NCBI GenBank assembly: GCA_016212925.1
Contig: JACRDF010000010.1
Coordinates: 1 to 64,000 of the forward strand
DNA length: 64,000 nucleotides
Direction of reading: 5' to 3'
DNA from: Desulfomonile tiedjei
GTDB lineage: Bacteria; Desulfobacterota; Desulfomonilia; Desulfomonilales; Desulfomonilaceae
Positions 44,215 to 52,041 of the stretch are shown here, in pieces. A program made the position numbers and the translations under genes. A model generated the notes under the pieces. The model was not told the origin of the DNA, made no database searches, and saw nothing but the letters and a program-made list of their open reading frames with translations. Numbering within the stretch: position 1 is the stretch's first letter; the number at the start of each line of letters is the position of its first letter.

Positions 44215-45705
44215 ATGGAGGCTAGGGTGTCTGCAAACCTGGGTAAGGCCGTGAAACTTTTGATGATGGTAGCGCCTCAATCAGCCCACGAGGAACATGG
44301 CGAGGCTCGTGCCGAGGCTCACGCCGCGGCCCTTAAACTCCGCAACTACCTGAATAAACACAATCTCAAGTTGTTGGACCTGAAATGGCTCAGCCCTGTG
44401 GGCGAGTGGCGGTGGAACTGGTTGTCAGTACGGGTCCAAGAGATATGGGCTGAAGAAGATCAAAAGGCTGCAGAGGCAGCCGAAAATGAGAGGAGGATGA
44501 AGGATATGGCTAAAAAACCTAAAACAGAGGAGATCGTATGGCACCCCGTCGCTGCGATGTTCCCTATCCCTGAAGGTGCTGAGTTTGCAGCGATGTTCGA
44601 TGACATTAAGCAGAATGGACAGACAGAGCCGGGCAAGGTTTGGAAAGACCCCAAGGCCAAGAAACTGGTTGGTGTCGATGGGCGTTTTCGCCAGAGGGTT
44701 TGTGAGGCCGCAGGCATACCATTCACTTATGAGGAACTCAATATCAGAGATGAGGCCCATGTTATTGCTTATATCCTCAGCCGAAATCTGGCCCGTCGTC
44801 ACATGAATGAGTCCCAGCGCGCCGTGCTGGGTGCGCGCCTCCTGCCAATGTTTGCTGAAGAGGCAGAGAAACGCAAGAAGGCAGGCAAAGAGGTTGGGGA
44901 AAATTCTCCCGATGGTCACAAAGGTCGCGCTCGTGAGCATGTCGCTGCACTCCTAAACGTTTCAGATCGTATGGTCCAGGACGCTGCAACATTAATCAAA
45001 AAAGGCTCTCCTGAACTGGTCAAAAAGGTTGAGAGTGGTGAGAACACAGTCTCTGCCGCCATTCACCTGCTCGAACTCCCACCTGAAGAGCAGAAGAAGG
45101 TTTTTGCCGGTGGTAAGAAGGCTGTCAAAGCCGCTGCTGCTCAGGTGAGGAAGGACAAGAAAGCAGCCAAGGCCAGTCAAAAACCTGGTCCTGATGCCGG
45201 GAATGAAAAAGAACCGCCGGTCGAAACTCCTGAACAGGCCACAACCACTCCACCACCACCACAGGAGCCTCCTGCTGCTGGATCTCAGAGCACTGGAAAG
45301 AAGCGTGACAAGTGTTTTGGTGACCATCCCAGTGCAAACCCAAATGCTATGGGTGGGAGTTGCCCCAACTGCGCCGATGAGCAGGAATGCAAAGCCGAGA
45401 CTGCTAAGAGACGGGCCGCGGCAGATCAGGTCGAGAGGAGTGAGGAGTCACCTGCGCAGCCTACCGAGACTACCACACCTGACATACCTGAATGGATACT
45501 CGCTGCCATCAAGAGGAATCCTACTGAGTTTAACTCCTGCCAATGGATCATGGCTGGAGAAGGTCTGCCGCCCGATGACGCTGAATGCAGGCTGTTGATA
45601 CATAATCCAGGCAATCCCCCCAAGAAGGTCATGAAGGAAAAGAAGAAGAGGACTGCAAAGGGCCGCCGCGTAGAGGCGGGGCGTCAGGCAGGTGCGAGTG
45701 CTTAG
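44215..45705 (+). CDS. ParB-like nuclease-domain protein with a four-cysteine motif
   Basis: The 496-residue protein has a ParB/Srx-type domain around residues 105-210 ('AFPIPEGAEF..MFDDIKQNG' like start, 'KKLVGVDGRFRQRVCEAAGI', 'AYILSRNLARRHMNESQRAV'). A KorB/HTH-like region follows ('REHVAALLNVSDRMVQDAATL'), i.e. a ParB family DNA-binding protein as used in phage or plasmid segregation and gene regulation. A low-complexity Lys/Ala/Pro stretch follows, with a cysteine motif C367-x15-C383-x2-C386-x5-C392 ('CFGDHPSANP...CPNCADEQEC') that recurs in four small neighbours. Early part (44215-44520) is not ParB-like. It may be early element control. Confidence 0.75.
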   Translation: MEARVSANLGKAVKLLMMVAPQSAHEEHGEARAEAHAAALKLRNYLNKHNLKLLDLKWLSPVGEWRWNWLSVRVQEIWAEEDQKAAEAAENERRMKDMAKKPKTEEIVWHPVAAMFPIPEGAEFAAMFDDIKQNGQTEPGKVWKDPKAKKLVGVDGRFRQRVCEAAGIPFTYEELNIRDEAHVIAYILSRNLARRHMNESQRAVLGARLLPMFAEEAEKRKKAGKEVGENSPDGHKGRAREHVAALLNVSDRMVQDAATLIKKGSPELVKKVESGENTVSAAIHLLELPPEEQKKVFAGGKKAVKAAAAQVRKDKKAAKASQKPGPDAGNEKEPPVETPEQATTTPPPPQEPPAAGSQSTGKKRDKCFGDHPSANPNAMGGSCPNCADEQECKAETAKRRAAADQVERSEESPAQPTETTTPDIPEWILAAIKRNPTEFNSCQWIMAGEGLPPDDAECRLLIHNPGNPPKKVMKEKKKRTAKGRRVEAGRQAGASA

Positions 45706-45738
45706 GATCGAGAATGAATTTATTATAGGAGGTTTTTT

Positions 45739-46518
45739 ATGCCCGACTTCGTTTCAATCCCTGGAGCAAAAGAGCTTGCCATTCCGTTTCTATGGCTCTT
45801 TATTCCTCTGGGAATAACACAATTAGTCACTCCCTTCCTGGGAGCAGCCAAATTTGAGCGTTTCTGCTGCTCCCAAGGAATTGAGGTTTTTGGCAGTGAT
45901 ATAGACCCGGATATCTACAATTTCTGGTACTGGATGCTCAATGCACCACTACTAATGGCTGAACTGGTCACTCTGCTTGAGCCTCTGATGGACTCCGATA
46001 GGTTCTACCGTCGAAGAGACGAAATTGACAGTTTGGATCTCTCGCCACTACGCGCAGTCGAATGGTGGTTATTGAACCGGTGCAGCTTTAACTCTGGTGG
46101 TCTTATCGCCGGGTACAGCCAGTCCCGCAGAGCCAAACTGAGCAATGCTCGATGTCTCAGAGATATGGCTCTGTTTTACTGCCCCAATCTGCACGTCGAG
46201 CATTTGGACTATCGCGCCGCGCTGCTGAAATATCCTGATATGTTCGCGTATTTAGATCCACCATATATCCTGCGTAGCCGACTATACCCCTATAGTGAAA
46301 TAGACCATAGGGAGCTTTGCAGCATTTTGAGCAAGCGTGATCGATGGATTTTGTCGTATGGGAACCATCCAACTATCAGATCTATGTATTCAGATCACAC
46401 TATCATTGACCTCTCCGGGCTGTGGCACAAGGGGATGGGCCGGAGCAACTACAGCAATGAAATTCTCATTGTGAGCGACGATATCGTCGTACCGACGGGG
46501 TTCAAGAGATGCGCGTGA
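45739..46518 (+). CDS. D12-class adenine-N6 DNA methyltransferase
   Basis: The 259-residue protein is a Dam/D12-class methylase: it transfers a methyl group from SAM to adenine N6 in a specific DNA site. The FxGxG-like motif I is 'VTPFLGAAKFERF', 'GSDIDPDIYNFW' follows, and the catalytic motif is 'AYLDPPY' (residues ~171-177). GGAGG lies 6 nt before the ATG. Phage methylases of this class protect element DNA from host restriction. It lies 33 bp after the ParB gene. Confidence 0.88.
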   Translation: MPDFVSIPGAKELAIPFLWLFIPLGITQLVTPFLGAAKFERFCCSQGIEVFGSDIDPDIYNFWYWMLNAPLLMAELVTLLEPLMDSDRFYRRRDEIDSLDLSPLRAVEWWLLNRCSFNSGGLIAGYSQSRRAKLSNARCLRDMALFYCPNLHVEHLDYRAALLKYPDMFAYLDPPYILRSRLYPYSEIDHRELCSILSKRDRWILSYGNHPTIRSMYSDHTIIDLSGLWHKGMGRSNYSNEILIVSDDIVVPTGFKRCA

Positions 46519-46564
46519 GCGCTGGATATGTTCAACAAATTTTGTCTTTCTGAAAGGAGCAGTC

Positions 46565-46807
46565 ATGGCACGTCCACGAGATGCCAAGAAACAATCACCA
46601 AAAGATATGCTGCACTGGGAGGCGGAGCGGATCTGCTCCGACGGCCGGAGGTGCTTTGGCTCATACCCCGGTGACGAACGACCACCTGAGTGCCAAACGT
46701 GCTGGGCCGCAGACCCGTGCTACTGGAAAACAATGGGCTCCAAAGACCCATTTGCTTTTTTCGACAAGAAGCAGTCTCACCGATGGTGGAAGGCGCGTAG
46801 TCGATAA
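46565..46807 (+). CDS. Small four-cysteine (C[FLY]G) protein
   Basis: Family not known. The 80-residue protein begins with a basic stretch 'MARPRDAKKQSPKDMLHW' and has cysteines C24, C30, C43, C46, C52 in the order C-F-G-x10-C-x2-C-x5-C (from C30). This spacing is shared with the genes at 46823, 47177, 49093 and the end of 44215, so a metal-binding (Zn or Fe-S) small domain is likely. AAGGAG is 7 nt before ATG. Rich in Trp and basic residues, perhaps nucleic-acid binding. Confidence 0.6.
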   Translation: MARPRDAKKQSPKDMLHWEAERICSDGRRCFGSYPGDERPPECQTCWAADPCYWKTMGSKDPFAFFDKKQSHRWWKARSR

Positions 46808-46822
46808 ATACTAGGAGAAAAC

Positions 46823-47146
46823 GTGGGATCATTACGAGGCATAAAAACCGAGGTCAGAGCAGATGAGAAAGCGCAGGAGGCGCGCAAACGTGAGGCGCAG
46901 GACAAGCAGTTTGAGCAGGACTACCTAGACTGGTTGAGTGATCCTGAGCGTCACTACAAGCAGTACTTTCGCCCCTCGTGTTTGGGTTGTATCGACGATT
47001 GGATAGGCCCTTCCCCGTGCGAATGGTGCCTGTGGCAAGACAACTGTATTGACATTTTTTGGGAGGAGGAGGGGGACCCGCGAGTGGAGGAGCTTGAACA
47101 GCAGGAGTGGCTGGAGGATATGGAGCGAGAAGAAACTCAAGAGTGA
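46823..47146 (+). CDS. MGSLR-tagged four-cysteine protein, copy 1
   Basis: Family not known. The GTG start at 46823 is 5 nt after GGAG. The 107-residue protein begins 'MGSLRGIKTEVRADEKAQEA', then an acidic/basic helix and 'DPERHYKQYFRPSCLG'. Cysteines C53, C56, C66, C69 and C75 are spaced C-x12-C-x2-C-x5-C (from C53). An acidic Glu-rich tail ends the chain. It is a paralog of the next gene (47177), sharing MGSLRGI, 'VRA.EKA', 'DPER.Y' and the cysteine set, so the pair arose by tandem duplication. Confidence 0.65.
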   Translation: MGSLRGIKTEVRADEKAQEARKREAQDKQFEQDYLDWLSDPERHYKQYFRPSCLGCIDDWIGPSPCEWCLWQDNCIDIFWEEEGDPRVEELEQQEWLEDMEREETQE

Positions 47147-47176
47147 AAACAGTCTTTCAGGCAGAGAGGACTAACT

Positions 47177-47485
47177 GTGGGATCATTACGAGGCATAAGA
47201 ACAACTGTGAGAGCAGAAGAAAAGGCTGTTGACGAATGCAAGGACAGGCAGTGGGAGCAGGACTATCAGGAATGGACGAATGACCCAGAGAGGTTTTACC
47301 AGGAACAGTATTATCCGGCATGTTTCGGGTCGTGCGATCCCTATGATCTTCCCTATCCATATTACTGCCAGTATGAGTGCGGGCGTATGGACGCATGTCA
47401 GATGCTATATATGTGTCGCCTCCGAGAGTCTAATTCGCCTGACGATATGTATGAACAATGGCCAGAGGAAGAAACTCAAGACTAA
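47177..47485 (+). CDS. MGSLR-tagged four-cysteine protein, copy 2
   Basis: Family not known. The 102-residue paralog of 46823 starts at GTG 47177 with GAGAGG 7 nt upstream. It begins 'MGSLRGIRTTVRAEEKAVDE', with cysteines C49, C53, C64, C68 and C74 (C-x14-C-x3-C-x5-C). Tyr/Pro-rich text ('DLPYPYYCQYEC') fills the space. It ends acidic ('MYEQWPEEETQD'). Confidence 0.65.
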   Translation: MGSLRGIRTTVRAEEKAVDECKDRQWEQDYQEWTNDPERFYQEQYYPACFGSCDPYDLPYPYYCQYECGRMDACQMLYMCRLRESNSPDDMYEQWPEEETQD

Positions 47486-47543
47486 GAATCGTCTTTCTTA
47501 CGACCGGTGACTGCCGGTAGTGAATAACTGAAAGGAGATGGTT

Positions 47544-48098
47544 ATGAAAACAAAATTTAAGATCGACCGTTCACTGGATGACAACGGCATAAGACACGTC
47601 CAGGCGGTATTAGAGCGTTACCTACGCTCTAACGGGAAATCAATATCATTCACAAAGTCTGTGGTTCTTATCCGGGAGGAGTTCTCTAACCCAGTGGCTG
47701 AAGTAGAGTCGCTGCTGAGGTCAGACATTATTATCAGAGGCTCCTATTTGACAGTTGAGCAGCCAAATTGGCCCGAAATGACCGGACGTATCAGGTTTTC
47801 GTTAATGAAGACTCCATCTCGGCTCGTCGGCAATGTTACCAGACATGCCGCGGAGACTTTGGAAACGGACCTGGATGACCACGACAATGAGTGGATCACT
47901 GAAGAAGACGCGTTTGCTCTTCTCAAACGTGAGTTTGCTGAAATGGCTGATGAGGAGATCGACAACCTGCTTTATGGCGATGCTTTGCTGGAAGGCTCCA
48001 CCTTGGAGCGGATTGACATTGACGGCCTGAAAATGTTCAGGAACAGGCCGGCAGTAAAACGTGCATGGGAGGAAGGTGACTGGAATGGGCTCGCTTAG
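47544..48098 (+). CDS. Hypothetical element protein
   Basis: Family not recognised. The start at ATG 47544 fits AGGAG 6 nt upstream better than the ATG at 47538. The 184-residue soluble protein is helical/acidic in the second half ('EDAFALLKREFAEMADEEID'). A winged-helix-like first part has 'VLIREEFSNPVAEVESLLRS'. It could be a DNA-associated regulator. It overlaps the next gene by 14 bp. Confidence 0.55.
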   Translation: MKTKFKIDRSLDDNGIRHVQAVLERYLRSNGKSISFTKSVVLIREEFSNPVAEVESLLRSDIIIRGSYLTVEQPNWPEMTGRIRFSLMKTPSRLVGNVTRHAAETLETDLDDHDNEWITEEDAFALLKREFAEMADEEIDNLLYGDALLEGSTLERIDIDGLKMFRNRPAVKRAWEEGDWNGLA

Positions 48099-48396
48099 AG
48101 ATCAACTACGACACAGGAAACAGGCATTGGAAGTGCAACAACCCCCTACTACCACCTCTGAAGAATTGGAGCAGATGATTGACGAGATGAGGTCTCACCT
48201 CCAGCAGGGCTTTAGTCTATTGGAGAGCGTGTGGGCCAGATGTTTAGGTAATAGGGAACTCGCAGCGAGCATTGATGACCCAGACGAGTTCGTGGAAATT
48301 GTGGAGGCAGCAGAGAAAACTGGAGAAATCGCCCGCGATATTAACTCAATTGCCACAACAGGCAAGAGTTTCATTGATGGATTCACGAAATCCTAA
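48085..48396 (+). CDS. MGSLR-tagged helical protein
   Basis: Family not known. ATG at 48085 lies inside the end of the previous gene. The 103-residue protein begins 'MGSLRDQLRHRKQALEVQQP' and is otherwise helical ('EELEQMIDEMRSHLQQGFSL', 'VEAAEKTGEIARDINSIATT'), acidic, without cysteines beyond one. Its tag equals those of 46823/47177/48409, but its codons differ (TCG CTT AGA versus TCA TTA CGA), so the tag is kept by protein-level selection. Confidence 0.6.
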   Translation: MGSLRDQLRHRKQALEVQQPPTTTSEELEQMIDEMRSHLQQGFSLLESVWARCLGNRELAASIDDPDEFVEIVEAAEKTGEIARDINSIATTGKSFIDGFTKS

Positions 48397-48408
48397 CGAG
48401 GAGAAGGC

Positions 48409-48948
48409 ATGGGCTCACTCAGAGATCTACGCGATAGGAATCGCGAGACAAAAAGCATTTTGAAAGAACTCTCAGAAGACGCTAGGCAAGTAATTATGGC
48501 ACTCAGCTATTCGGGTTACGTCCTCGAAAATACCGCTCAGGGGTGGGCAGTCATGCCGCCTGAACCGCGGAACTCGCTAATGGTTCCCCTCGCTCGCGCT
48601 AAACTCTCAACAATCAGTCAGGTCCGAAAACTAAGATTGTTGAGAATAGCAAATGCAGAGGAGGCTGGGAGAAAAGAAACGTTTGTGCTCACGCCATTGG
48701 GTCAGGAAATAGCCGAAGTATTAGGTCTTCCAGGAAGGTGCGCAAATCTGTTAGAAGACCTTAAAAATGATTCTGAGGAAATACAGAGAGATTCCGCCAC
48801 AAAATTGCACGATCTATTGTCCAAATCTGGACTGAAACGTGAGGATCTCAGACCTTTATTTAAGTGGGACGAGGATTACTTTGATTGGCTTTGTGAGCGT
48901 TACCAAAAGAGGATCGAATATGAAAATGCTACACGACAGAATATCTGA
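48409..48948 (+). CDS. MGSLR-tagged protein with a winged-helix-like middle
   Basis: Family not known. The start at 48409 has GAGGAG 6 nt upstream. The 179-residue protein starts 'MGSLRDLRDRNRETKSILKE', then a middle region that may be a winged helix ('LSEDARQVIMALSYSGYVLE'), and ends 'FKWDEDYFDWLCERYQKRI'. It overlaps the next small gene. Confidence 0.6.
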   Translation: MGSLRDLRDRNRETKSILKELSEDARQVIMALSYSGYVLENTAQGWAVMPPEPRNSLMVPLARAKLSTISQVRKLRLLRIANAEEAGRKETFVLTPLGQEIAEVLGLPGRCANLLEDLKNDSEEIQRDSATKLHDLLSKSGLKREDLRPLFKWDEDYFDWLCERYQKRIEYENATRQNI

Positions 48949-49096
48949 ACTCTATCACACGTCACAACAACTCAAAGGAGAACCTCACGTGAGCCTATCT
49001 CAACTCACGCGGCTCTCCCAGGAGGCAGACAAGGTCCAGGAGATGGCTGAACTATTGTTGTACGAGGCTATCACCACCAGTGGAGACTTACAATGA
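48920..49096 (+). CDS. Small helical element protein
   Basis: The 58-residue ORF starts at ATG 48920, inside the previous gene, with GAGGATCGAAT upstream. It is a helical protein ('HDRISELYHTSQQLKGEPH', 'SQEADKVQEMAELLLYEA'). The stop overlaps the next start (ATGA, 49093-49096). Confidence 0.45.
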   Translation: MKMLHDRISELYHTSQQLKGEPHVSLSQLTRLSQEADKVQEMAELLLYEAITTSGDLQ

Positions 49097-49266
49097 AAGC
49101 ACAAGAAACTGAAAACGAACTGCACGAACTCAGGTTACTTTGCTACGGCCAACACCACGGACATCTCACGTGCTGTTCTCATTGCCAGTGGAGGGAGAGT
49201 TGTGGGGCTATATGTGAGGTGCTTCGATACCGAGGTCGGGACGAATCTGGAAGAGGAATAGTATGA
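49093..49266 (+). CDS. Very small four-cysteine protein
   Basis: A 57-residue ORF whose ATG overlaps the previous stop (ATGA), so it is translationally coupled. It has cysteines C17, C27, C28, C31, C37, C41, with C17-Y-G-x8-C28-x2-C31-x5-C37, the same four-cysteine pattern as the other small element proteins. 'CSHCQWRESCGAIC' also carries histidine ligands. No family known; probably metal-binding. Confidence 0.6.
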   Translation: MKAQETENELHELRLLCYGQHHGHLTCCSHCQWRESCGAICEVLRYRGRDESGRGIV

Positions 49267-49275
49267 TGATCTTGG

Positions 49276-49358
49276 TATCTGACAAAGTGGCACCTACTGT
49301 CAGAATGTCAGATGCCAGAGTATCTGACAAAGTGGCACCTACTGTCAGAATGTCAGAT
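49276..49358. repeat. Two 38-bp direct repeats with a 45-bp period
   Basis: Bases 49276-49313 and 49321-49358 are identical (start TATCTGACAAAGTGGCACC). Each holds the near-palindrome TGACA-AAG-TGGCA (49280-49292 and 49325-49337) followed by 'TGTCAGAATGTCAGAT'. The same core occurs as exact palindromes at 49435-49447 and 49528-49540. This is an iteron- or operator-like control array in a 290-bp gene-free region (49267-49559). Confidence 0.75.
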
Positions 49359-49434
49359 ATTGAAATATCAACTGGTTATCAACCACCACAACATATAGTG
49401 GTGTCAAAATGGAACCATATACAAGATGTGCTAC

Positions 49435-49447
49435 TGACAAAGTGTCA
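49435..49447. promoter_or_regulatory. Operator-like palindrome TGACA-N3-TGTCA (third site)
   Basis: TGACAAAGTGTCA, exact inverted arms with a 3-bp centre. Downstream of it 49463-49472 (TTGTACTTAT) is the exact inverse of 49501-49510 (ATAAGTACAA), a possible stem or extra binding site. Confidence 0.6.
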
Positions 49448-49527
49448 ACTGAAATAAGGACATTGTACTTATGTACCATTACTCCTATTCTTATTTCTTT
49501 ATAAGTACAAAAAGAAAGATCTTTGGG

Positions 49528-49540
49528 TGACACAATGTCA
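49528..49540. promoter_or_regulatory. Operator-like palindrome TGACA-N3-TGTCA (fourth site, just before the winged-helix gene)
   Basis: TGACACAATGTCA lies 9 bp before the ribosome site GGAGG (49550-49554) of the gene at 49560. It would allow autoregulation or control at the transcription start. This is the closest site to the gene. Confidence 0.55.
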
Positions 49541-49559
49541 GATACTCCCGGAGGAAACA

Positions 49560-50372
49560 GTGAATCATAACTTTCATGCGCTTGATATGGTCAAACTAAG
49601 TAAGGAACTGCCTTCTACAAGTATCCTTTTGCTTCAGTATTTTCTTTGGTCAGACTTTCCCTACGATGAGGTCTATCTATCCATTCAGTCAATCATCGAA
49701 CAGACAAACCTGAAAGAAAGAACCATCATCAGGGCAACACAAACTTTGGAGAAGGCTGGAATCTTAACCGTGAGGCGTTTCAAGCAAGGCTCTGGAGAGG
49801 TCAACAGGTACAAAGTAAGCATGGATAGTCTTCAGGCCCTTATTGATGAATGTGAAACGAATACGTCTATCAGTCCTACCCCAAAGAGTCCCAAGGGGTC
49901 ATCTAATTCAGTACCTCTTCAGGTTCCGCTGGAGGTTCCTCCTGACGCGTCTAGTCAGGACTCATTCCAGGACGCGGAACCCGAGCAAGAAATAGACGAT
50001 ATACAGGTATGGGACCCCCCAAACTGGGTAGAGGACTCCAGTCTTCCTGCTCAGGATTCAGTACCGCCGGTGATTAGCCAGGACAACACACGATTTGACA
50101 TTGACTCTGATGCCCAATTGGCCGCTTTGGACAAGAAAATTATTGAGGGTAAGTGCAACGCCCATCTGCTCAGATATTTGGAACGAAACTCACTGGTCTA
50201 CGTGAAAGTAGCAATTGATACGAAGAAATTGATTCCAGGTAAGGGGTTGGACTGGAATAGGATGGAGCAGTTTGACCTGAACTATGCCAAGCTAATTGAG
50301 ATGTACACAGAATTTGCGCGCTACGAGAAAGAGACGAAGACAAGACGTGAACAAGAGGCACGACGGATCTAA
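49560..50372 (+). CDS. Winged-helix DNA-binding protein, probable replication/regulatory protein
   Basis: Start GTG 49560 is chosen because GGAGG lies 5 nt upstream, although the frame stays open to a GTG at 49527. The 270-residue protein begins with a winged-helix domain ('LSIQSIIEQTNLKERTIIRATQTLEKAGI', about residues 40-75), then a low-complexity Pro/Ser/acidic linker, and a C-terminal helical part. This is like plasmid/phage replication-initiation or DnaD-like proteins. The operator-rich region in front suggests self-control. No catalytic motif is seen. Confidence 0.65.
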   Translation: MNHNFHALDMVKLSKELPSTSILLLQYFLWSDFPYDEVYLSIQSIIEQTNLKERTIIRATQTLEKAGILTVRRFKQGSGEVNRYKVSMDSLQALIDECETNTSISPTPKSPKGSSNSVPLQVPLEVPPDASSQDSFQDAEPEQEIDDIQVWDPPNWVEDSSLPAQDSVPPVISQDNTRFDIDSDAQLAALDKKIIEGKCNAHLLRYLERNSLVYVKVAIDTKKLIPGKGLDWNRMEQFDLNYAKLIEMYTEFARYEKETKTRREQEARRI

Positions 50373-50491
50373 ACGAAAAGGAAACAAGAAACTGTTTTTC
50401 TTCGTATAGCTGTTCAGATATGTCACAGACTTCAACCCAAGCGGAGCCATTTCAATTCTAAGCGACGTTCCTGATCGCGGCGAGGGGATTT

Positions 50492-51265
50492 ATGAGGGAT
50501 CGAGAGAGGAGACGACAATTGAGCGAGTATATCGACCTTGACCTGCTCCAGAAATTTCAGCACGCCGGAGACTTGGAGGCACGAAACACTTTGGTTGAGC
50601 GCAACATGGGGCTGGTCTATACGATTGCTCATAGTTACGCCAGGTTTGGTGTTCTTATTGAGGACTTGGTACAGGAAGGCGCATTAGGTCTTATCAGAGC
50701 CTTGGAGACCTACCAACCTGAGAAGAGCCAATTCTCTGTCTACGCTGCTTTCTGGATAAAGACACGCCTCCACAGCGTTATTGTAAAGGATTGGAGCCTT
50801 GTGAAACACGGCACTACAGCACTGGAAAGGAGACTTTTTGCGCAACTCGGCAAATTGCCAGACCTCTCTGACCAAGGAGCAGTAGAACAACTGGCGCGCA
50901 GGGTTGAGGGATCTGTTGCAGAGGTTACAGCCATAGTGGAACGAATCCTGCGAGACGACTTATCAATTTCATATCCAATCAGTGATATTGGAACGCTGGA
51001 GGACTTGCTGGGGCACGACTCTGAGCAGCAGGTCGCCGCGGAGCAGGCAGAATTGCAGGACACAATTGCTGAGGCTGTCCAAGGTTTAAGTGATACAGAG
51101 AAGTTCATTATTGAACAGAGGTTCCTCTCTAAGGACTGCCTTACCTTCAGGGAGTGTGGGAGGCGTTTAGGTATTTCGGGTCAGCGCGTAGAACAACTCC
51201 AGCATAGAGCATTTAGGAAGATCAAGAGATTTTTGGTGAGATATGGGTATCAAGAGTCGGCCTAA
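50492..51265 (+). CDS. RpoH-like sigma factor of the element
   Basis: The 257-residue protein is a sigma-70 family protein of the RpoH/group 3 type. Region 2 has 'NMGLVYTIAHSYARFGVLIEDLVQEGALGLIRAL' in parts, with the RpoH-type '-10' helix 'FSVYAAFWIKTRLHSVIVKD'. The 'SLVKHGTTALERRLF' segment corresponds to the RpoH box region. Region 4 is 'LTFRECGRRLGISGQRVEQLQHRAFRKIKR'. It lacks region 1.1. It could redirect host RNA polymerase to element genes. GAGGGG precedes ATG. Confidence 0.88.
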   Translation: MRDRERRRQLSEYIDLDLLQKFQHAGDLEARNTLVERNMGLVYTIAHSYARFGVLIEDLVQEGALGLIRALETYQPEKSQFSVYAAFWIKTRLHSVIVKDWSLVKHGTTALERRLFAQLGKLPDLSDQGAVEQLARRVEGSVAEVTAIVERILRDDLSISYPISDIGTLEDLLGHDSEQQVAAEQAELQDTIAEAVQGLSDTEKFIIEQRFLSKDCLTFRECGRRLGISGQRVEQLQHRAFRKIKRFLVRYGYQESA

Positions 51266-51350
51266 AAAAATGAAGTCCATAAAACCCAACTAAAATATAG
51301 TAAAACTCTATCACACTAAACTTTTCTATACATTTTCTTGAAACACCAGC

Positions 51351-51379
51351 TTGACACCGCCTGTCTCAACTATTACTAT
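51351..51379 (+). promoter_or_regulatory. Strong sigma-70-type promoter candidate
   Basis: TTGACA (51351-51356), 17-bp spacer, TACTAT (51374-51379), about 25 bp upstream of the ribbon-helix-helix gene at 51405. Confidence 0.6.
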
Positions 51380-51404
51380 ATAGATAGTTTAGGAGATAGA
51401 CCTC

Positions 51405-51584
51405 ATGCCTAAGACACAACTTACTGAAACAAAACGACCCCCAAAGCCCATTGTTGCTGTTCAATTTGACGACATAGTATTAAAGCTTGTCCAAGACATT
51501 GCTCATTCGGACCGACAAACACTTGCTGGCACTGTTCGCAGGCTCGTAATAGAGTCATTGCGTCAACGCGGCTGCGAGTTTTAA
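51405..51584 (+). CDS. Small ribbon-helix-helix protein
   Basis: A 59-residue protein, AGGAG 9 nt upstream of ATG 51405. After a basic N-terminus it has the RHH pattern: β-strand 'IVAVQFDD', then helices 'IVLKLVQDIAHSDRQ' and 'LAGTVRRLVIESLRQRG'. It is a probable Arc/CopG-type repressor, and sits under a strong promoter. It may bind the TGACA palindromes at 49280-49540, but this is not shown. Confidence 0.65.
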   Translation: MPKTQLTETKRPPKPIVAVQFDDIVLKLVQDIAHSDRQTLAGTVRRLVIESLRQRGCEF

Positions 51585-51662
51585 CCTGCCATAAGTCCCA
51601 CTGCTAGTTACTTCCGCTAGAATCCTCACTGCTAGTTCATAGAACTCCTTTCAGAGCAAATA

Positions 51663-52022
51663 ATGCCCTCTGTCAACATAATAAGAACTTGGCATTCCTT
51701 GTACAAGTCGGCAAAGCAAGAATGGCTTCGTACCATATCCAACGAACTCTTTTCAGTATTACAGCCACTAGGTTTTGAGCCTCTGCCAGATCCAGTCAAG
51801 ATCGCAAATACTAGGGGGCAAAACCTTTTCAGCATTGTATTTCATAGAGCTTCCGTCGAACTCATTATCACTGCAAGAACAAACGACGGTCTCCACATTG
51901 TCATTGACGCTGGCGAGAAACACGTTCGCTACCCCGGACCTGACGACTCCAAGTTAGAGACCACAGCCGAATTGGCAGACATGGTCAGACTCTGGCTCAC
52001 ATTAAACAACCACACCTTATGA
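51663..52022 (+). CDS. Hypothetical element protein
   Basis: Family not recognised. 119 residues with mixed α/β ('SVNIIRTWHSLYKSAKQEWL', 'LHIVIDAGEKHVRYPGPDDS'). Rich in Trp near the N-terminus. 79 bp after the RHH gene. No clear ribosome site, so the start is uncertain. Confidence 0.45.
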   Translation: MPSVNIIRTWHSLYKSAKQEWLRTISNELFSVLQPLGFEPLPDPVKIANTRGQNLFSIVFHRASVELIITARTNDGLHIVIDAGEKHVRYPGPDDSKLETTAELADMVRLWLTLNNHTL

Positions 52023-52041
52023 TTCTTGGAGGTTTCACCTT

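Noticed and set aside
44425..44940. Minus-strand frame inside the ParB-like gene
   Set aside because: No domain; opposite strand of a recognised gene.
49276..49358. CRISPR-like repeat
   Set aside because: Only two repeats with a 7-bp separation, no spacers of uniform length, and no cas genes; the inner palindromes fit operators better.
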